DNA of 64,000 nt from Kalaharituber pfeilii (Eukaryota > Ascomycota > Pezizomycetes > Pezizales > Pezizaceae), in assembly GCA_015179045.1 (NCBI GenBank), contig WHUZ01000064.1, forward strand, positions 297,355 to 361,354, written 5' to 3'. The notes beneath the pieces were generated by a model that was given only the letters and a program-made list of their open reading frames with translations, searched no databases and was not told the DNA's origin. Positions 30,881 through 43,112 of the stretch are shown here, one piece after another. The translations under genes and the position numbers were made by a program. Numbering within the stretch: the first letter of the stretch is position 1; the number at the start of each line of letters is the position of its first letter.

Positions 30881-32539
30881 CATCTAGTTGGATCACTGGT
30901 ATGGCATATTGAAGTTGGGTACCTTGCTCCAGCAGAATAATACCAGATGTGTTGGGAACTTCAATTTTTCTAGTACACAATAGGTACAAAATCTCCATTC
31001 CATAGTACCCCTATCTCTTATTTATATTGCCTTATTATTCCTATGCCCTTTAACTAACATATCCAGGTCCGGGTGGTGTAGAATATGACTAAAAAGTGTA
31101 GGTGGTGGGTATTGGTTAAGCTGGAGGAGGGGATTGTAGGACTGCGCTATATTTTGCTCAATTTCTTTCTCTAATATACCTGTATTTTAATTATTAGACT
31201 TTTTTTTTCTATTGTCACTAGGTCATATTCACTTAACTTCATTTTTATTTCCACCTGCAAGGCATGATTATTATGCTGTTCAATATTGCATTGAGGTGCG
31301 GGGATCACAAATTTGGCCAAATTTGGTTGGTCACTTCTCCATAGTCGGTTGAAGCACCATAGCTCCCTCTAAAGGTCATAGAGGGTACCAGATAAAACTA
31401 AGTGGTAAAAGAGATATGCATAGGAAATGTATATATTCTATTCTATTTTTAGTTAGCTATTTTCCTTTTCTGGTTAGTTTCCTATATACTATACCATATT
31501 TAGTAGTTACTAAAGGTGGACATTTTTACCCATTTCTATATAAAACTTCTTATCTTTGATTTTCAAATCATGATGACAAAAAATTAAATAAATAGATATT
31601 ACTTCAAAATATTATTTTTCATTCACTAATTTATCATTTTTTGATGCAAAACTAATTTTAACTATTAAGTTTGATTGTGATTTGAATATTGAAGTTGATG
31701 TGAAATTCACTCTGGTTATAGATATACCCAACTATATGGTACTTCATAGAATCCTTACAACTGCTAAGCATCTACTTCTGGCTCTATCCTACTTGTACTG
31801 GCAGAACTTCAGCCATTTCCCTTCTAATTTTACTCTCGCTAGTATTGAATCTACTTTGGGTATACTTTGCTCCTCTTAGTATTACAATTGAGTGGTGATT
31901 TTCTCCTCAACCCCCTTTATTATTTATCTAATGCCTAATTTATATGTAACTAAATCGCTATAGCTCCCAGGGCAGCATGTACTCAATTATATTAAAAAAA
32001 AACAAAAAACAAAGGCCCAATTCAGAGTCATGTCCTGGCCTACTGACGAATATTGTGGTTCGTAAAACTGAGCGTATATATACATATATGTAATAGCAGA
32101 TATGGTCTAGGGCCTATGGATGACAGCGATCTACGGAGTACAGGCAGGAGGCAGCAGGCGGCAGTTCAGCAGTTCACAGATTCAATGGTTTACAGCAGTA
32201 TAGCAGTTCAATAGATTAGCATAGTAGATAACTACTCTACTTAGTAGAAACTAAATACAAGAGGTTGCATAAAGAAAAAAAGGAAAGGAGAACACACAGC
32301 TATAAACACCACTTATATACACTTTTGAGACTATAATATACACTCAGGTCACATCCCTTTTACCCATATATATTGTACCGATATCCTAAAATGCTTGTCA
32401 GAGTTCATCTTTTAGTATGAAGCTATTTACCTAGCTCACTATACAATATTCCATTACAAAGATAAAGCTATAGAATAGTTTAGATTAATTATCAATATTA
32501 TATAATCAAGCTCAAGGTCACCTTCTATTTGATAAGCTC
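30881..32539. other. AT-rich, no gene; degraded family-B tail at 31957-32009
   Basis: CGCTATAGCTCCCAGGGCAG then ATTATATT and poly(A) is a mutated B retroposon on the plus strand. The short frame at 31682-31879 has no recognisable domain. Confidence 0.5.
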
Positions 32540-32628
32540 AGCTTGAGCTAAGCTTACTTACCTACGAGCTGGCTCGAGCTCACCCTCTAGCTCGGCTCGA
32601 GGCTCCAGCTAGCTCTTGCTGCTCACTA
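32540..32628. mobile_element. hAT (TAGTGAGC family) terminal fragment
   Basis: GAGCTGGCTCGAGCTCACCC..TTGCTGCTCACTA is the right terminus of the 16657 family. The opposite end is not seen. Confidence 0.7.
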
Positions 32629-32825
32629 CAAGTTTTTATATCATTGTGTAATGTTCTACTACTCTCTACTATTTTCTAGTTCTCTCATACATCATATATT
32701 CATTTGTTATATATTATGTTTTCTAGATATTCCTGTCTCTCCATTCTTTTACTCTTGATACTTCAAGATATTTCTCAAGTCATGTAAGCATCATGTACAT
32801 ACACGTAACTCCCAGTTTCTATTCC

Positions 32826-32885
32826 TTTTTTTTTTTTTTTTTTGTTTATAATATTAATCACTTGCTATCCTTTGGGCTACAGCAA
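32826..32885 (-). mobile_element. Family-B retroposon, mutated
   Basis: A poly(T), then TATAATATTAATCACTTGCTATCCTTTGGGCTACAGC. The same site is empty in the LTR at 21880 (CATTCCTTATTTGGAAAT). Extra B-derived sequence runs to ~32920. Confidence 0.8.
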
Positions 32886-32974
32886 TGTCTTAAATATATT
32901 GATAAGTAATAGGTAAAGGCCTATTTCTTATTTTGGAAATATCTATATTGTCTTTCTTCTCGAGATTCTAGGTC

Positions 32975-33029
32975 GCCCTGCCATGGCAGAAAGCTGCATA
33001 TAGAGTTATGTGAAATAAAAAAAAAAAAA
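32975..33029 (+). mobile_element. Ultrashort family-A retroposon, 13-bp TSD
   Basis: GCCCTGCCATGGCAGAAAGC..TGTGAAAT plus poly(A), flanked by GAGATTCTAGGTC (32962-32974) and GAGATCCTAGGTC (33030-33042). The site is empty in the relative at ~21935. Confidence 0.9.
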
Positions 33030-33379
33030 GAGATCCTAGGTCTCGAACTTCCTCCTGTATATAGGTTGAACCTCAATTAAGACTCTGTTCTTCCTCCAAC
33101 AACTTGTTTCTCATAAAACATTGTAATCAATTGTTTTCTAATTCAGTAAGTCTTGTTATATAAGCAAGGTATTATAGGAGAGAGACTTCTAGTGCAATCA
33201 TACAGGCTTTGCAACTCCAAAGCTATCTTATATATATATAGGTACTAGTATAACTATTGCAGTTAGTACATTAAAAATATATATTATAGTATTAGAATTA
33301 TTAGGTATCTTTCCTTAATAATAAAGATACAGAAACAGCTTTAATTCTTAATACACACTGGCAATTGCATCAATATTAT

Positions 33380-34595
33380 ATACTATTAGTAATATACTAG
33401 TAAATGATACCTTTATATATAGTATATTAACTGCTAATATTTGAATTGAATTATAGTAGGCTCAACTTACTAAGAGACTAGTAAATAAATAGTACATATG
33501 TACGTTTTAACTATATTTTATAAATATACTATTGAGTTAACTAATATTAAAGTATTAAGCATATTTTAGCAAACACTGGAACTCAAGGCTATTTACTACT
33601 AATGAACTTAATATTTTTTTATATTTAATGCTATCTATTTGCCTTGGATCTGCTCAGAAATCTTTAATTTTGCTGATTCTTAGAACAATCACTATATTTG
33701 ATATTAAAGAAGTAAACCTAACTAGTCTATTAGTCAACCATAAATAATGTTTTTTAACCCGAATGAATATATATTAAGTTATATATATACTATCAATCAG
33801 GAACAGTTTTCTTATTTGCAGTATTATATAGCAAAGCTGTCACATGCAGTGGGTGGCCATTACTAAGGGATACGACCAGTTCAAGGGTAACAGTAGTCTT
33901 TCAAGCATTAAATACTAGAGACTTGATACACTTGATAGAAGAAGGCTTGACAGGAGAGGCTCATAAGTGGCAGTTCAGCAGTTCTAGTTCAGCCAGTTCA
34001 ATGGTGCCGGTTCAGCGGTGATGGCAGGCTTGGTGAAAAAGGCAGAGAGGAAGATCAGATACTGAATAAGATCTAGAGGTTGACAAGAATAACAAGAACA
34101 TATGGACTGTCAGAAGCTATATAGGTCTATTAAGAAGGCAATAGACAAGAAGAGGAAGAAGTTCTAGTGAGCGGTACGAGCTAGCTCGAGCTGAGCTAGA
34201 GGATGAGCTCAAGCCAGCTCGTGAGTAAGTGAGCTCGAGTCTGGATTGATTACATACATAATATTAATAAACTAAACTAAACTAAGCTAAATTTTCATCT
34301 TTCTTACTACTATCAGCTAAATTGAGCATTTCGAAGTTATTGGTAAGTCAGAATGAGCTCCAAGTCTCTAATGATTACTATAGTAGGTATTTACAGTTTA
34401 TGAAACCTTGTATTAGCTAAGCATTTTAGTGAGCTATCAAGAAAAACACAAGCATAATCTTGGCTCATTTGAGCTCGAGCTGGCTCGACTTGTACTACTT
34501 ACTAGGAAGAACTATTTACATGAGGGTCAGATGGGGCCTTTATATACATGATAGGCCTATTAGCTATAAAACATAATACAAATATAGGCAGGTAG
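33380..34595 (-). repeat. AT-shifted inverted copy of the 22.9-24.1 kb repeat plus LTR family 1
   Basis: 33380-33850 mirrors 23719-24130. 33851-34164 and 34505-34595 mirror the family-1 LTR (TGTCACATGC.., GACAAGAATAACAAGAACAT..). A hAT MITE (34165-34504) interrupts the LTR. Confidence 0.8.
34165..34504. mobile_element. hAT MITE (TAGTGAGC family)
   Basis: TAGTGAGCGGTACGAGC to CTTGTACTACTTACTA. Flanks AGAAGTTC and GGAAGAAC are similar but not an exact TSD; the empty LTR site reads GAGGAAGAACTAT. Several terminus bases are changed by transitions. Confidence 0.75.
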
Positions 34596-34896
34596 TAGTG
34601 AGTGGTACGAGCCAAGCCAGCTTGAGCCAGCTCGAGCTCAAATAAGCCATGATTATGCTTGTATTTTTCTTGACAGCTCACTAAAATGCTTAGTCAGTAC
34701 AAGGTTTCACAAACTGTAAATACCTAATATAGTAATAATTAGAGACTTGGAGCTTATTCTGACCTACCAACAACTTCAAAATATATAATTTAGCTAATAG
34801 TAATGAGAAAAATGAAAATTTAACTTAGTTTAGTTTAGTTTGTCAATATTATATATATAATCAATCCAGGCTCGAGCTAGCTTATGCCACTCACTA
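34596..34896. mobile_element. hAT MITE (TAGTGAGC family), transition-mutated
   Basis: TAGTGAGTGGTACGAGCC to TATGCCACTCACTA. Aligned with 16657-17032 it differs by many G-to-A/C-to-T changes. No clean TSD; the right flank is not LTR sequence. Confidence 0.75.
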
Positions 34897-34933
34897 GTAC
34901 CAATCCTGTGTCAATTGTCAATTCTTGCTTCCT

Positions 34934-34990
34934 CACTATAGCCCATAGGGCGGTAAGCGATAAATGATATAAAAAAAAAAAAAATTTTTT
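34934..34990 (+). mobile_element. Ultrashort family-B retroposon, 9-bp TSD
   Basis: CACTATAGCCCATAGGGCGG..AAATGATAT plus poly(A) and a short T run, flanked by TTGCTTCCT (34925-34933, 34991-34999). Confidence 0.85.
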
Positions 34991-35058
34991 TTGCTTCCTA
35001 TTTCTTTCTTTTTTTCCTACAGCAAGTGAGTAAAAATCTGAAGCGTGTATAAATCTGG

Positions 35059-35116
35059 GATCACTATAGCCCACAAGGCAGCAAGTGATTAATGCTATAT
35101 AAAAAAAAAAAAAAAT
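35059..35116 (+). mobile_element. Ultrashort family-B retroposon, 11-bp TSD
   Basis: GATCACTATAGCCCACAAGG..ATGCTATAT plus poly(A), flanked by TATAAATCTGG (35048-35058) and TATAAATTTGG (35117-35127). It is the same insertion event as 19552-19600, copied with its inverted flanks. Confidence 0.85.
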
Positions 35117-35678
35117 TATAAATTTGGTACTAGTAAATTTTACTGTTTTGTTATTGAAGCTATATTAGCTATTAACCTAGTCAACATCTAGTTACGAGAC
35201 TGCTGTCAATCCATTCTATAAGACTGTATAGTTTCAGTGAGCATCTATATCGTAATTCAAATTACGAATGATTTGCCAATATCAGTAGAATAGGTTGACC
35301 GATTAATGATAAACTGTATTCATAGACGCGAGTAGGAAAGATGGTGGGCATTCGCTAGCTGAAAAAGAAGACAATACTGGTCAAAAAAGAAAAAAGACCA
35401 GTTCGGTAGTATTATTGGCAACTATATTGCCAATTCTTTAAATTAGGAATGAAGTGTACATTAATTTATCATAGGAGACTTATCTGTTTCTTAGCATGCA
35501 GTCTCGTAATGGCAGTCTCATGATTAGCTCTTGGCATCCTATAACAATAGTCTAGCTCAATACCGCTCAATATCCTACATTGCCAATAACTCCTATAGTC
35601 TCATAACTAACCCATATATATACTCGACTCTTTATTCTTAGTCAACATACTTTTAACCTCACAACTATATCTAGACTA
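35117..35678. repeat. Inverted copy of 19370-19550, then unassigned sequence
   Basis: 35150-35340 mirrors the 19.4 kb segment with C-to-T/G-to-A differences. 35375-35430 resembles a scrap of LINE B ORF1 (AAGACCAGTTCGGTAGTA). Confidence 0.65.
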
Positions 35679-38600
35679 ATGGATCCTATTGGCTGTTTCT
35701 GCTGCCTATGAAAGTATGATCCTGCATATTGGACTTATATCTAGGATGGCTATCAAATGAAGACTTGCAATAGCTGCTAAAATAAACATATTATAACCTT
35801 AACAGTAAGTTTGAATTATGAAATTTTTATGAAACTGAAGCTAATGAGTTTGTATTATCATAGATAAAGTAAGAGCAAGAATTAGAAAGCAGACATAATA
35901 AGACTTCTCAGTTACAGGTAGCTAGGACTATTCTAGAACTTCAGAATATGGACTATGCTACCTATCTAAGATCTGCTTCTTTATCACCTACTTACTGTCA
36001 TAGTCAGTCTCCAGTACAATTACCTCCAAGATAGTCAATATCTACAACACCATCTTCTAGACAATTCAAAGAGTATAAGGAATTTAGCTCTACTAGAGAT
36101 CAGAATTAGTGTGCTCCTATCAGCTTCTGTAAGTAATATCAGACCACCTCTACTAGCTTTTATAAGTAGTCTCAGACTATCTCTATCAACTCCTATAAGT
36201 AGTCTACTACTATTAGATATCATGAGTGGTCTGTTACTGGCAGACATAGCAGATATCATAAGCAGTCTATCACTAATGATAAACAGTCTAACTCTATTAG
36301 ATATCCCAAGCAATCTCTATCTCCTACTAGATAAAATCAAACTCTACCTCTTAGACATTAACAGCTATAACAAATACAGTCTAAGGTAGTACATAGATCA
36401 CTACAAAATTTTACTAACAGCTTATCAAATATTTAGTTAAATGAATGCTTAATATATGAGGAAATAGGGATTGCTCTGAAAGTACGAGTAAGAGATGGTA
36501 TTTCAATTTGTGAGTATTGTGATAATGAAAGATTATCTCCTATATAGACTGGGATTTATATATTCAGTACTCAAAATAACATGTCTTTAGGTGAGATATT
36601 TCAAAAGCTATCTATAGTAGGTAAACCTTTATCTATAGAGGCTATGATATTAGCTTTAGTATATTCAGTTATTCGTGTCTATAAAGTCTAGAGATATGGG
36701 CAATATAAGAGAGGAAAGGTATTGTTTCAATTTTATTTAATCTACTTGACTATAAGAAAAGACTAACATCTAAAAGGTATATGTTATTAACTTTTCACAA
36801 GACCCAACTGAGAATTTCCATATCATTCTATGGCTACCTCATGAGATTCTAATAGTTATATTACGAGTACGAGAGGGAGGCCATACTCTACAAGCTGAGT
36901 TATTAAAAGACTTTAAAATTAATGTACACCATGTTCAAGCTTGGATACAATATCTTTATCAACATAATTGATAGTATCGAAATGTACAGTAAGATGTTTC
37001 TCGCTTAGATACCTATATTAACAATCTAGAAAATATATTAATACAGCAACACTTTAAGCTAATCTTAGATGAGGACTGGGATACTACTACAGAAACTGGA
37101 CCTATAGATAATGAGGATAATGACCAAGTTGAGACTGGTATACATAGAGGTTAAATCACTATTAATGAGCATTCAGCCTTACAGCAATTTCTTAATCAAA
37201 GACCTATTTCTCAACTAGTACCTTTAGTAATTTACCCTCAAGTACAATAGAATCTTATAAATGAGTTTAGAGAAAAAGGTTATATTGCTAAAGTATTTCC
37301 ATGCTTATTTCCTTCTAAAACTGCAGATTTAATATACAATAGCTAGCATTTGAAGAAAGTAACACCAGCTGATTACTTTTGTCACTTAATTCGATATTGA
37401 GATGGCAGATTTACAGAAGACCCGCGATTCATATTCTTTGTACTAAATTCAAAATATCGCTAGCAACTAGGAGTAACAGCTACATTCTTTGTAAGAAAAG
37501 GTCAATTTGAAAATGTTATAGTTAGTCAACTACGAGAAGAGATTGAAAACCCATTACATCTATTAGGCCAAAGAATCTGCTACTTTTCCTCTTCAATTCC
37601 AGGACTGGTACCATTCTGGAACTATAAACAATTAGAATTATGCTTAATAGTCCATACAGTATATCCATATACATTTGCAACATTTAGTACTACTGATATA
37701 TATTGAGTGGACTCATATCGATTAATTGAGGAGAAGAGAGTATGACTTGGAAGAGGCCTAGTTTTAGATCTGCTAACTCTACTGGAGTGTGAAGCAGTAC
37801 TCCATTGAAACCAGAATTTACAAACTCATCCCCAGCTGGCTAGTGAATTTCTCATCTATAAATTTAAGTTATTTCTCAAAAAAATAGTTCTTTATTACCC
37901 AAATATGTGAGTTTATGACTACTAGTTTCAATATGAGTAGTAGTTTAGAGGTTTAGGACATTTACATGAGTTTTTATAGATTGAAGGAGCACCAATACTT
38001 ATATCTATCTCTCTGAATGGTTTAAATAATCATCTAACACTAGAGACCTATTGGGATCAGAGTCGAATTTGTGCAGATACTCCTATTAAAGGTTTATATT
38101 CTATACCACTACACCCGTGCCACCACAATCTTTCTTTAGCCAATGACCTAGTTTTAGATCTTTTTTATTTATCAAACCATGTTCAAAAGCATATATGTAG
38201 TTCATATTGCTTGTAAAAAAAAGAGGGCAGGCTGCAGAGAACTCAATACTACACTGCCATTTTCATTTTCCTGCTACATCACATCTAAAAACTGAAGTCT
38301 ATAAAAATGCAGATAGAAAGTGGTATTTGAACTTAGAAAGAACAGAGGAGGATATAGATACAAATAAGTATAATCCATTATACTTATAAGCCTGGAGAGC
38401 AAATATAGACTTCTAACCTATTCTCAGTATTAAGGCAGTCTTGAACTACATTATAAAGTATGCAACTAAAGCACAAACAGCTTCTATAAATCTTTAGTCT
38501 ATTATGAGAACAGCAGCTATGAAATATATAGATGAGTCTCCTACTCAACTTCTATTTAAGAAGATGCTTTACTCTTTTGTTATTGAACAAGACTTTTCTG

Positions 38601-40954
38601 CTCAAGAAGCTTGTCATCTTCTGTAAGAGTTAAGCTTAGTAGAGTTATTATAGAAAGTGATTACTCTTAATCTTATAAATACAATACTAGTTTCTCTAAG
38701 AATAGAGCTTGAAGCTTTACAAAATTTAGAAGATAGGGCAGAGGTAATATCAGGACAAGGTATTTTCCAATAGTTCTTACTCTGAAAATGATATATAAGT
38801 ACTGATATGAAAAAAGGTATTTTAGAAAGATATATTGGTCATGACTCAGAGCTAGAAGATATCTGCCTTCATAATTTGCTTCAATCATATACTTATTATA
38901 ATGAGAGATGGATAGTAATATCAAATTGAAATCAAAAAGTCGAGTTATTCTAACAATTCCTGACCCTCCAGTGGATACAATAAATATTCTATTTTGTCAT
39001 GTAACGTTATTCAAATATATTCCTTTCAGGACTCTAGCATATATAACAGGTATTGAGAAAGATTTAGCTAGTGATAATCTTGATACTATAGACTGGTATA
39101 CACGATTACAATTTTTCCTTTCTTTACTACCAGCTACAGTCCGTACTCTAATAAGTGGCTATCATAGTATTGCCAATTTGAATCATGGACATGACTCAGA
39201 TCTGGAAGGCAATCAACTATAGGAGAAGAATTAGAAACAGAAGATTGGATAGATATAGCTGCATATATCTCCACGGTCAAAATATACTCACTAATAATTA
39301 ACAAGATCAACTGGATATTGCTATCAGTTATCTGGATCACTGAGCTGAAGATATCAACTATAATTGGAATTGTGATCTCAATATCTTTAGTGGATATACA
39401 AATGTGGTACATGGTGCTAGCTGGATATAGGAGACAAAACAAGTTACTCAGTTACAATAAATCTTCCTGAGGTATTACCTCAAACACTCAACACAGAATA
39501 GCGAATTGCCTTCGACAAAATTATGAACCATTGGAACACCGGATGATGCTACTACTTCTCAACTTTTGATGATTGTAGCTGGAACAGCAGGAGCTGGAAA
39601 GTCTTATCTTATTAATGCTTTAAGATATGCAATCTCACTTACTCTTCCACCTGAAAGGTTAATCGAAGAGGTAGTACCTGTTCTAGCATATACTGGATGT
39701 GCAGCTCATAATGTTAATGGATCTACTATCCATGGGACCTTACAAATGAGTCTAACAGGTAACGATGATAATATTACACCAGCTGCTGCAACTACTCTTC
39801 AAAATAAATGTCAACATACGAAAATTATCATTATTGATGAAATGTCAATGATTGGACAGGCTTTTCTAGCTCGGATTGATCGAAGACTTGGAATAGCATT
39901 CCCAGACCGTCAAGGTGTCATATTTGGTGGTGTTCATATCATATTGATGGGAGACTTTGCCCAGCTGCCTCCAGTAGGAGATCTTCCGATGTACGTTAAA
40001 CCAGATTCCAGACGAAAGGGAAATCCTACTAGCTTGTTATTACAAGATAGAGGTTACTTTCTATATCGTCAATTTACGACCTTTATTCGTCTTCAAACCA
40101 GTATGCGTCAAAGAGGAGAGGATCAGATTCATTTTCGATCTATGCTTCTACGAGCCAGAGATGGAGCATGGACTCATCATGACTGGCAACAATTTGTTCA
40201 GGCTCGTGTTTTAGATATTATGAGTGAAGCGGACAGGCATACATTTAATAGAGCTGTAGCTCTTATGTGTACGAGAAAGGAGGTAAAGGCATAGAATGCC
40301 AAATACTTACTTTCTATGCACTGTCCAGTATACCGTGCACTAGCCATACATTCAGCACCACGAGCTATTATATCGACAATAAAGAAACTGAACTCGGAAG
40401 CAGCTGGAGATTTACCACCTGTGTTACTATTAGCTATTGGAGCTAGAGTTATGGTAACAAAAAACCTCTGGGTACAAGCTGGTATTGTGAATGGAGCTAC
40501 GGGAACTATTCGTGGTTTGGTCTTAAATAGTGTTGATGAATCTCGTCAAGCACTTCCTATCTGCTTATTGGTAGAATTAGATTACTATTCAGGTCCACCA
40601 TTTATGGAGTCATATCCACGAGTAATACCAATAGCTCCTTTCACTAGCCGCTTTGAATACAATGGACATCCGTGTTCTAGAAAACAATTTCCATTGGTTT
40701 TGGCATGGGCCCTAACTATTCACAAGTCTCAGGGACTCACATTGCCAAAAGTGGTAGTAGAGTTAGGTTTAAAAGAAAATCAATCGGGCTTAACATTTGT
40801 TGCACTATCTCGAGTCAAATGTTTGCAGGATTTGGCCTTTTTAAGTTCTGTTCCATTTAATCGTCTTTCAAGTATTGCTATACTAAAAAATACCACAGCA
40901 AGAATAGCGGAGGAGAGGAGGTTAGATTCAATAGATATAGCAGTTCATGTATAG
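35679..40954 (+). pseudogene. Helitron RepHel gene, heavily stop-mutated
   Basis: The N-terminus (MDPIGCFCC..TCNSC) is a Cys-pair motif like those starting fungal Helitron proteins. 37300-38200 gives the Helitron-like N/Rep region: FFVLNSKYR..ATFFVRKG, IPGLVPFWNYKQLELCLIVH, TFATFSTTDIYWVD, then YWDQSRICADTPIKG. 39566-40954 is a PIF1-type helicase. Stops are mostly TAG/TGA where Trp or Gln is expected, for example TAG 37461-37463, TGA 37704-37706, and TAG 37923-37925, 37938-37940 and 37941-37943. At least two frame changes occur. Element ends (5' TC, 3' hairpin-CTRR) were not located. Rep would make the rolling-circle nick and the helicase would unwind. Confidence 0.88.
39566..40954 (+). pseudogene. 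Helitron PIF1-family helicase half, one stop
   Basis: Nearly intact over 463 codons with a single TAG at 40292-40294 where Trp fits (KA-W-NAKYL). Motifs in order: GTAGAGKSYLI (Walker A), IIIIDEMSMIG (Walker B), ILMGDFAQLPPVGD, LQTSMRQRG, GARVMVTKNLWVQAGIVNGA, AWALTIHKSQGLTL and FVALSRVKCLQDL. A complete superfamily 1B motif set. It is far less damaged than the Rep half upstream. Confidence 0.92.
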
Positions 40955-41529
40955 ATAGATATATTATGTATTAGTTGAGACTTTGAGAGCAACTTGAAGA
41001 AGCAATGTCAAAATGCTAGGAAAAAAAACAGATATGTGAAAAATAAAAACAAGTTACCCCGGTTCCAGCTCCCAATTGTTCATCATTAGAATTTCTGACT
41101 TGCTAAGAGATTTTACGGTAAATTCTAACTCCCAAGAGATCATTGCTGGAACCGGAGCATTACAGTCCATCTCGGAGAGATGCTGGACAACCCTCTTCCC
41201 CAGCTCAGAATTGAACCGGGGCCCTCAATTCTACACCTCTCCATGGCGCTTTTGGTTACCTCCATCACTGGAGACCACAGCTTTCCACTTCGACCAAGGC
41301 GCAAGTCAGTTCGAAGAAGTTAAAAAAGAAAAAAAAAGCTTAAACCCCGCTCCTTTACCGCGCACCGCTCTCTACCACACCCTCCTCTCTACCGCACCCC
41401 CCTCCACCAGCACATATAGTATTACCATCACTCTGCCAGTCACGCCTCCGGAACATTTATTTGACTTCGCATAGGGCCCCCATTCCTAGGGAACGTTGCC
41501 TAATCAGGACGGCAACTGACGGCCTCACC
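40955..41529. other. No gene; possible Helitron 3' flank
   Basis: CCGGTTCCAGC (41057-41067) and its inverse GCTGGAACCGG (41145-41155) bracket ~77 bp. A GGTTCAATTC box on the minus strand at ~41210 resembles a pol III B box but no tRNA folds around it. Neither is assigned. Confidence 0.4.
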
Positions 41530-41843
41530 TAGTATTAAATCCGTGTCCAAGTAACCTGAAGGTGGCCCCTGAAATAGCCTCATAACCAGCCCTCCTGCCC
41601 CTGAAATTGCTTAAATGGCCTGAATGGCCTGGACCGGCCTGGACCAGCCTGGGCGGCCTGGGCGGCCTGGACCGGCCTGGACCAGCCTGGGCGGCCTGGA
41701 CGGCCTGGACGGCCTGGACCGGCCTGGGCCATCTGGAACCTTGGCCTGGCCGGCCTGGGCTGTTTCAGGCCTGCCAAGCCAGGCCGCCAAGCCGGCCGGC
41801 CCAGGCGGCCTGGTCGGCGGCCTGGCCGGTTGGGAACACTGTA
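41530..41843. mobile_element. hAT MITE fragment (CAGTGTTCCCAA type)
   Basis: The plus-strand right end CGGTTGGGAACACTG (to 41843) matches the 5515-6282 family, with an expanded GGCCTG decamer array and the shared core (GAAATAGCCTCATAACCAGC). The other terminus is truncated at ~41535. Confidence 0.75.
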
Positions 41844-42047
41844 TATACATAATATTGACAAACTACAGTAAACTAAACTAAGCTAAATTTTCATCTTTCT
41901 CACTACTATCAGCTAAATTGTGCATTTCGAAGTTGTTGGTAGGTCAGAATGAGCTCCAAGTCTCTAATTATTACTATATTAGGTATTTACAGTTTATGAA
42001 ACCTTGCACTGGCTAAGCATTTTAGCGAGCTATCAAGAAAAACACTA

Positions 42048-42951
42048 TGGTGGAGTGCATCAGTAAGGGACCACCTGCGACCAAAATACTGAACCGGAAC
42101 TTGCAACTCTATTCCATCACTCAACCACATCTGATTAAAAATTAAACAATGTAGGCATGTACTACCTCCGACAGCCCCTCCGACAATCGCTTTTACATTA
42201 TAGACCGCATACGCGGCGTTGTCAATATTTCGCTTGCTCTACAACTCTTCATTGTCCAAATTAAAAAAAATTTAATGTGGTGTTGAGAAATAGCAGGCTA
42301 AAAATTTGCACTTTGTATGGGAGGCCTTTTAATTGTTACATGCCAAGATTGCCAAGATTGCAGAATTAGTACTAGTGCAGAAAGAAAAATTACTATATAG
42401 AGAAAAGATCTACTCAACTCTTCGATGACTCTTATATACACGTTGTGTAAACTCATCAGTAACGTTTTGCTGCTGCCCAAAAAAATTCAGTAAAATTCAA
42501 CCCACAATGAAAACGAGGATAAAATAATACTAAATGACCACGAGCTTCTATCTCCTCCTGTAAACTTAGCTCTATTACAGGTGGCTCACCGGCATCTACT
42601 TCCACCAAAAGTGCTCTCCTTTTCTCTTTCCTAGCAGCAACAGCATTTAATATAGCTCTTCTTTTCTGGGTAGGACGAGCCATTATGGTGAATGCCGGAA
42701 TATCAGTAGAACTGCACATATTTAGTTAATATTCATAGATAAATAGAAGCTATGAAATTGCACTCACCTGTAAAAGCTTAATTCAAGTTGTCCGAAATTA
42801 AAAACCATTGTGATGTGGAGATATGAGGTGCCCAAAAGTCTCAAGGGGAACAAAGAGAGTGGGCGAGTGGGGGCAGCCTGAGCTACATGGGTCAGGAATT
42901 TGGTGTATTAGTCAGCATGTGGCCGAATGTTACAGGTGGTCCCTTCCACCA
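42048..42951 (-). mobile_element. Tc1/IS630-like element with TA TSD, internally deleted
   Basis: The TIR core TGGTGGA..AGGGACCACCTG occurs at both ends (the left copy has ~11 extra bases inside). TA lies at 42046-42047 and 42952-42953. Removing element plus one TA restores the hAT sequence. Confidence 0.8.
42373..42719 (-). pseudogene. Transposase C-terminal remnant of the Tc1-like element
   Basis: The minus strand reads RPTQKRRAILNAVAARKEKR, then GHLVLFYPRFHCGLNFTEFFWAAAKRY, stop. This resembles the last catalytic block (LFYPKFHCELNFIE.FW) of a widespread fungal DDE transposase. A second frame immediately after gives EFTQRVYKSHRRVE, the usual far C-terminus, so ~40-60 residues between are deleted. 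Catalytic domains upstream are absent. Confidence 0.75.
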
Positions 42952-43112
42952 TAGCATGATCTTGGCTCGTTTGAGCTCGAGCTGGCTCGGCTCGTGCCGC
43001 GCACTAGCACTGGGGTGGCTTGGAAAACGAGAAAACCTTTTTTTTTCCCCTGTTTTCATGACGCCACTGAGATTTTTCCTGTTCAAGTTTCGGATGATCA
43101 ACTAATACTATA

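Larger units (their letters stand above)
32630..33110 (+). mobile_element. LTR family-2 copy with two retroposons inserted
   Basis: Collinear with 21650-21992 but AT-shifted and interrupted at 32826-32885 (family B) and 32975-33029 (family A). Ends at CCTCCAACA; the 5' end is lost at the hAT fragment. Confidence 0.8.
41844..43006. mobile_element. hAT (TAGTGAGC family) remnant split by a Tc1-like element
   Basis: 41844-42045 and 42954-43006 join into the internal and right part of the 16657 family (..AAAACAC-TA-GCATGATCTTGGCTC..GCGCACTA). The left terminus is missing. Confidence 0.75.

Noticed and set aside
36035..36389. Overlapping 92-codon frames on both strands
   Set aside because: They come from ~40-bp imperfect repeats inside the mutated Helitron N-terminal region. 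Neither frame matches the Helitron reading.
41057..41240. Possible tRNA or pol III SINE (GGTTCAATTC box on minus strand)
   Set aside because: No A box at proper distance and no cloverleaf could be drawn.
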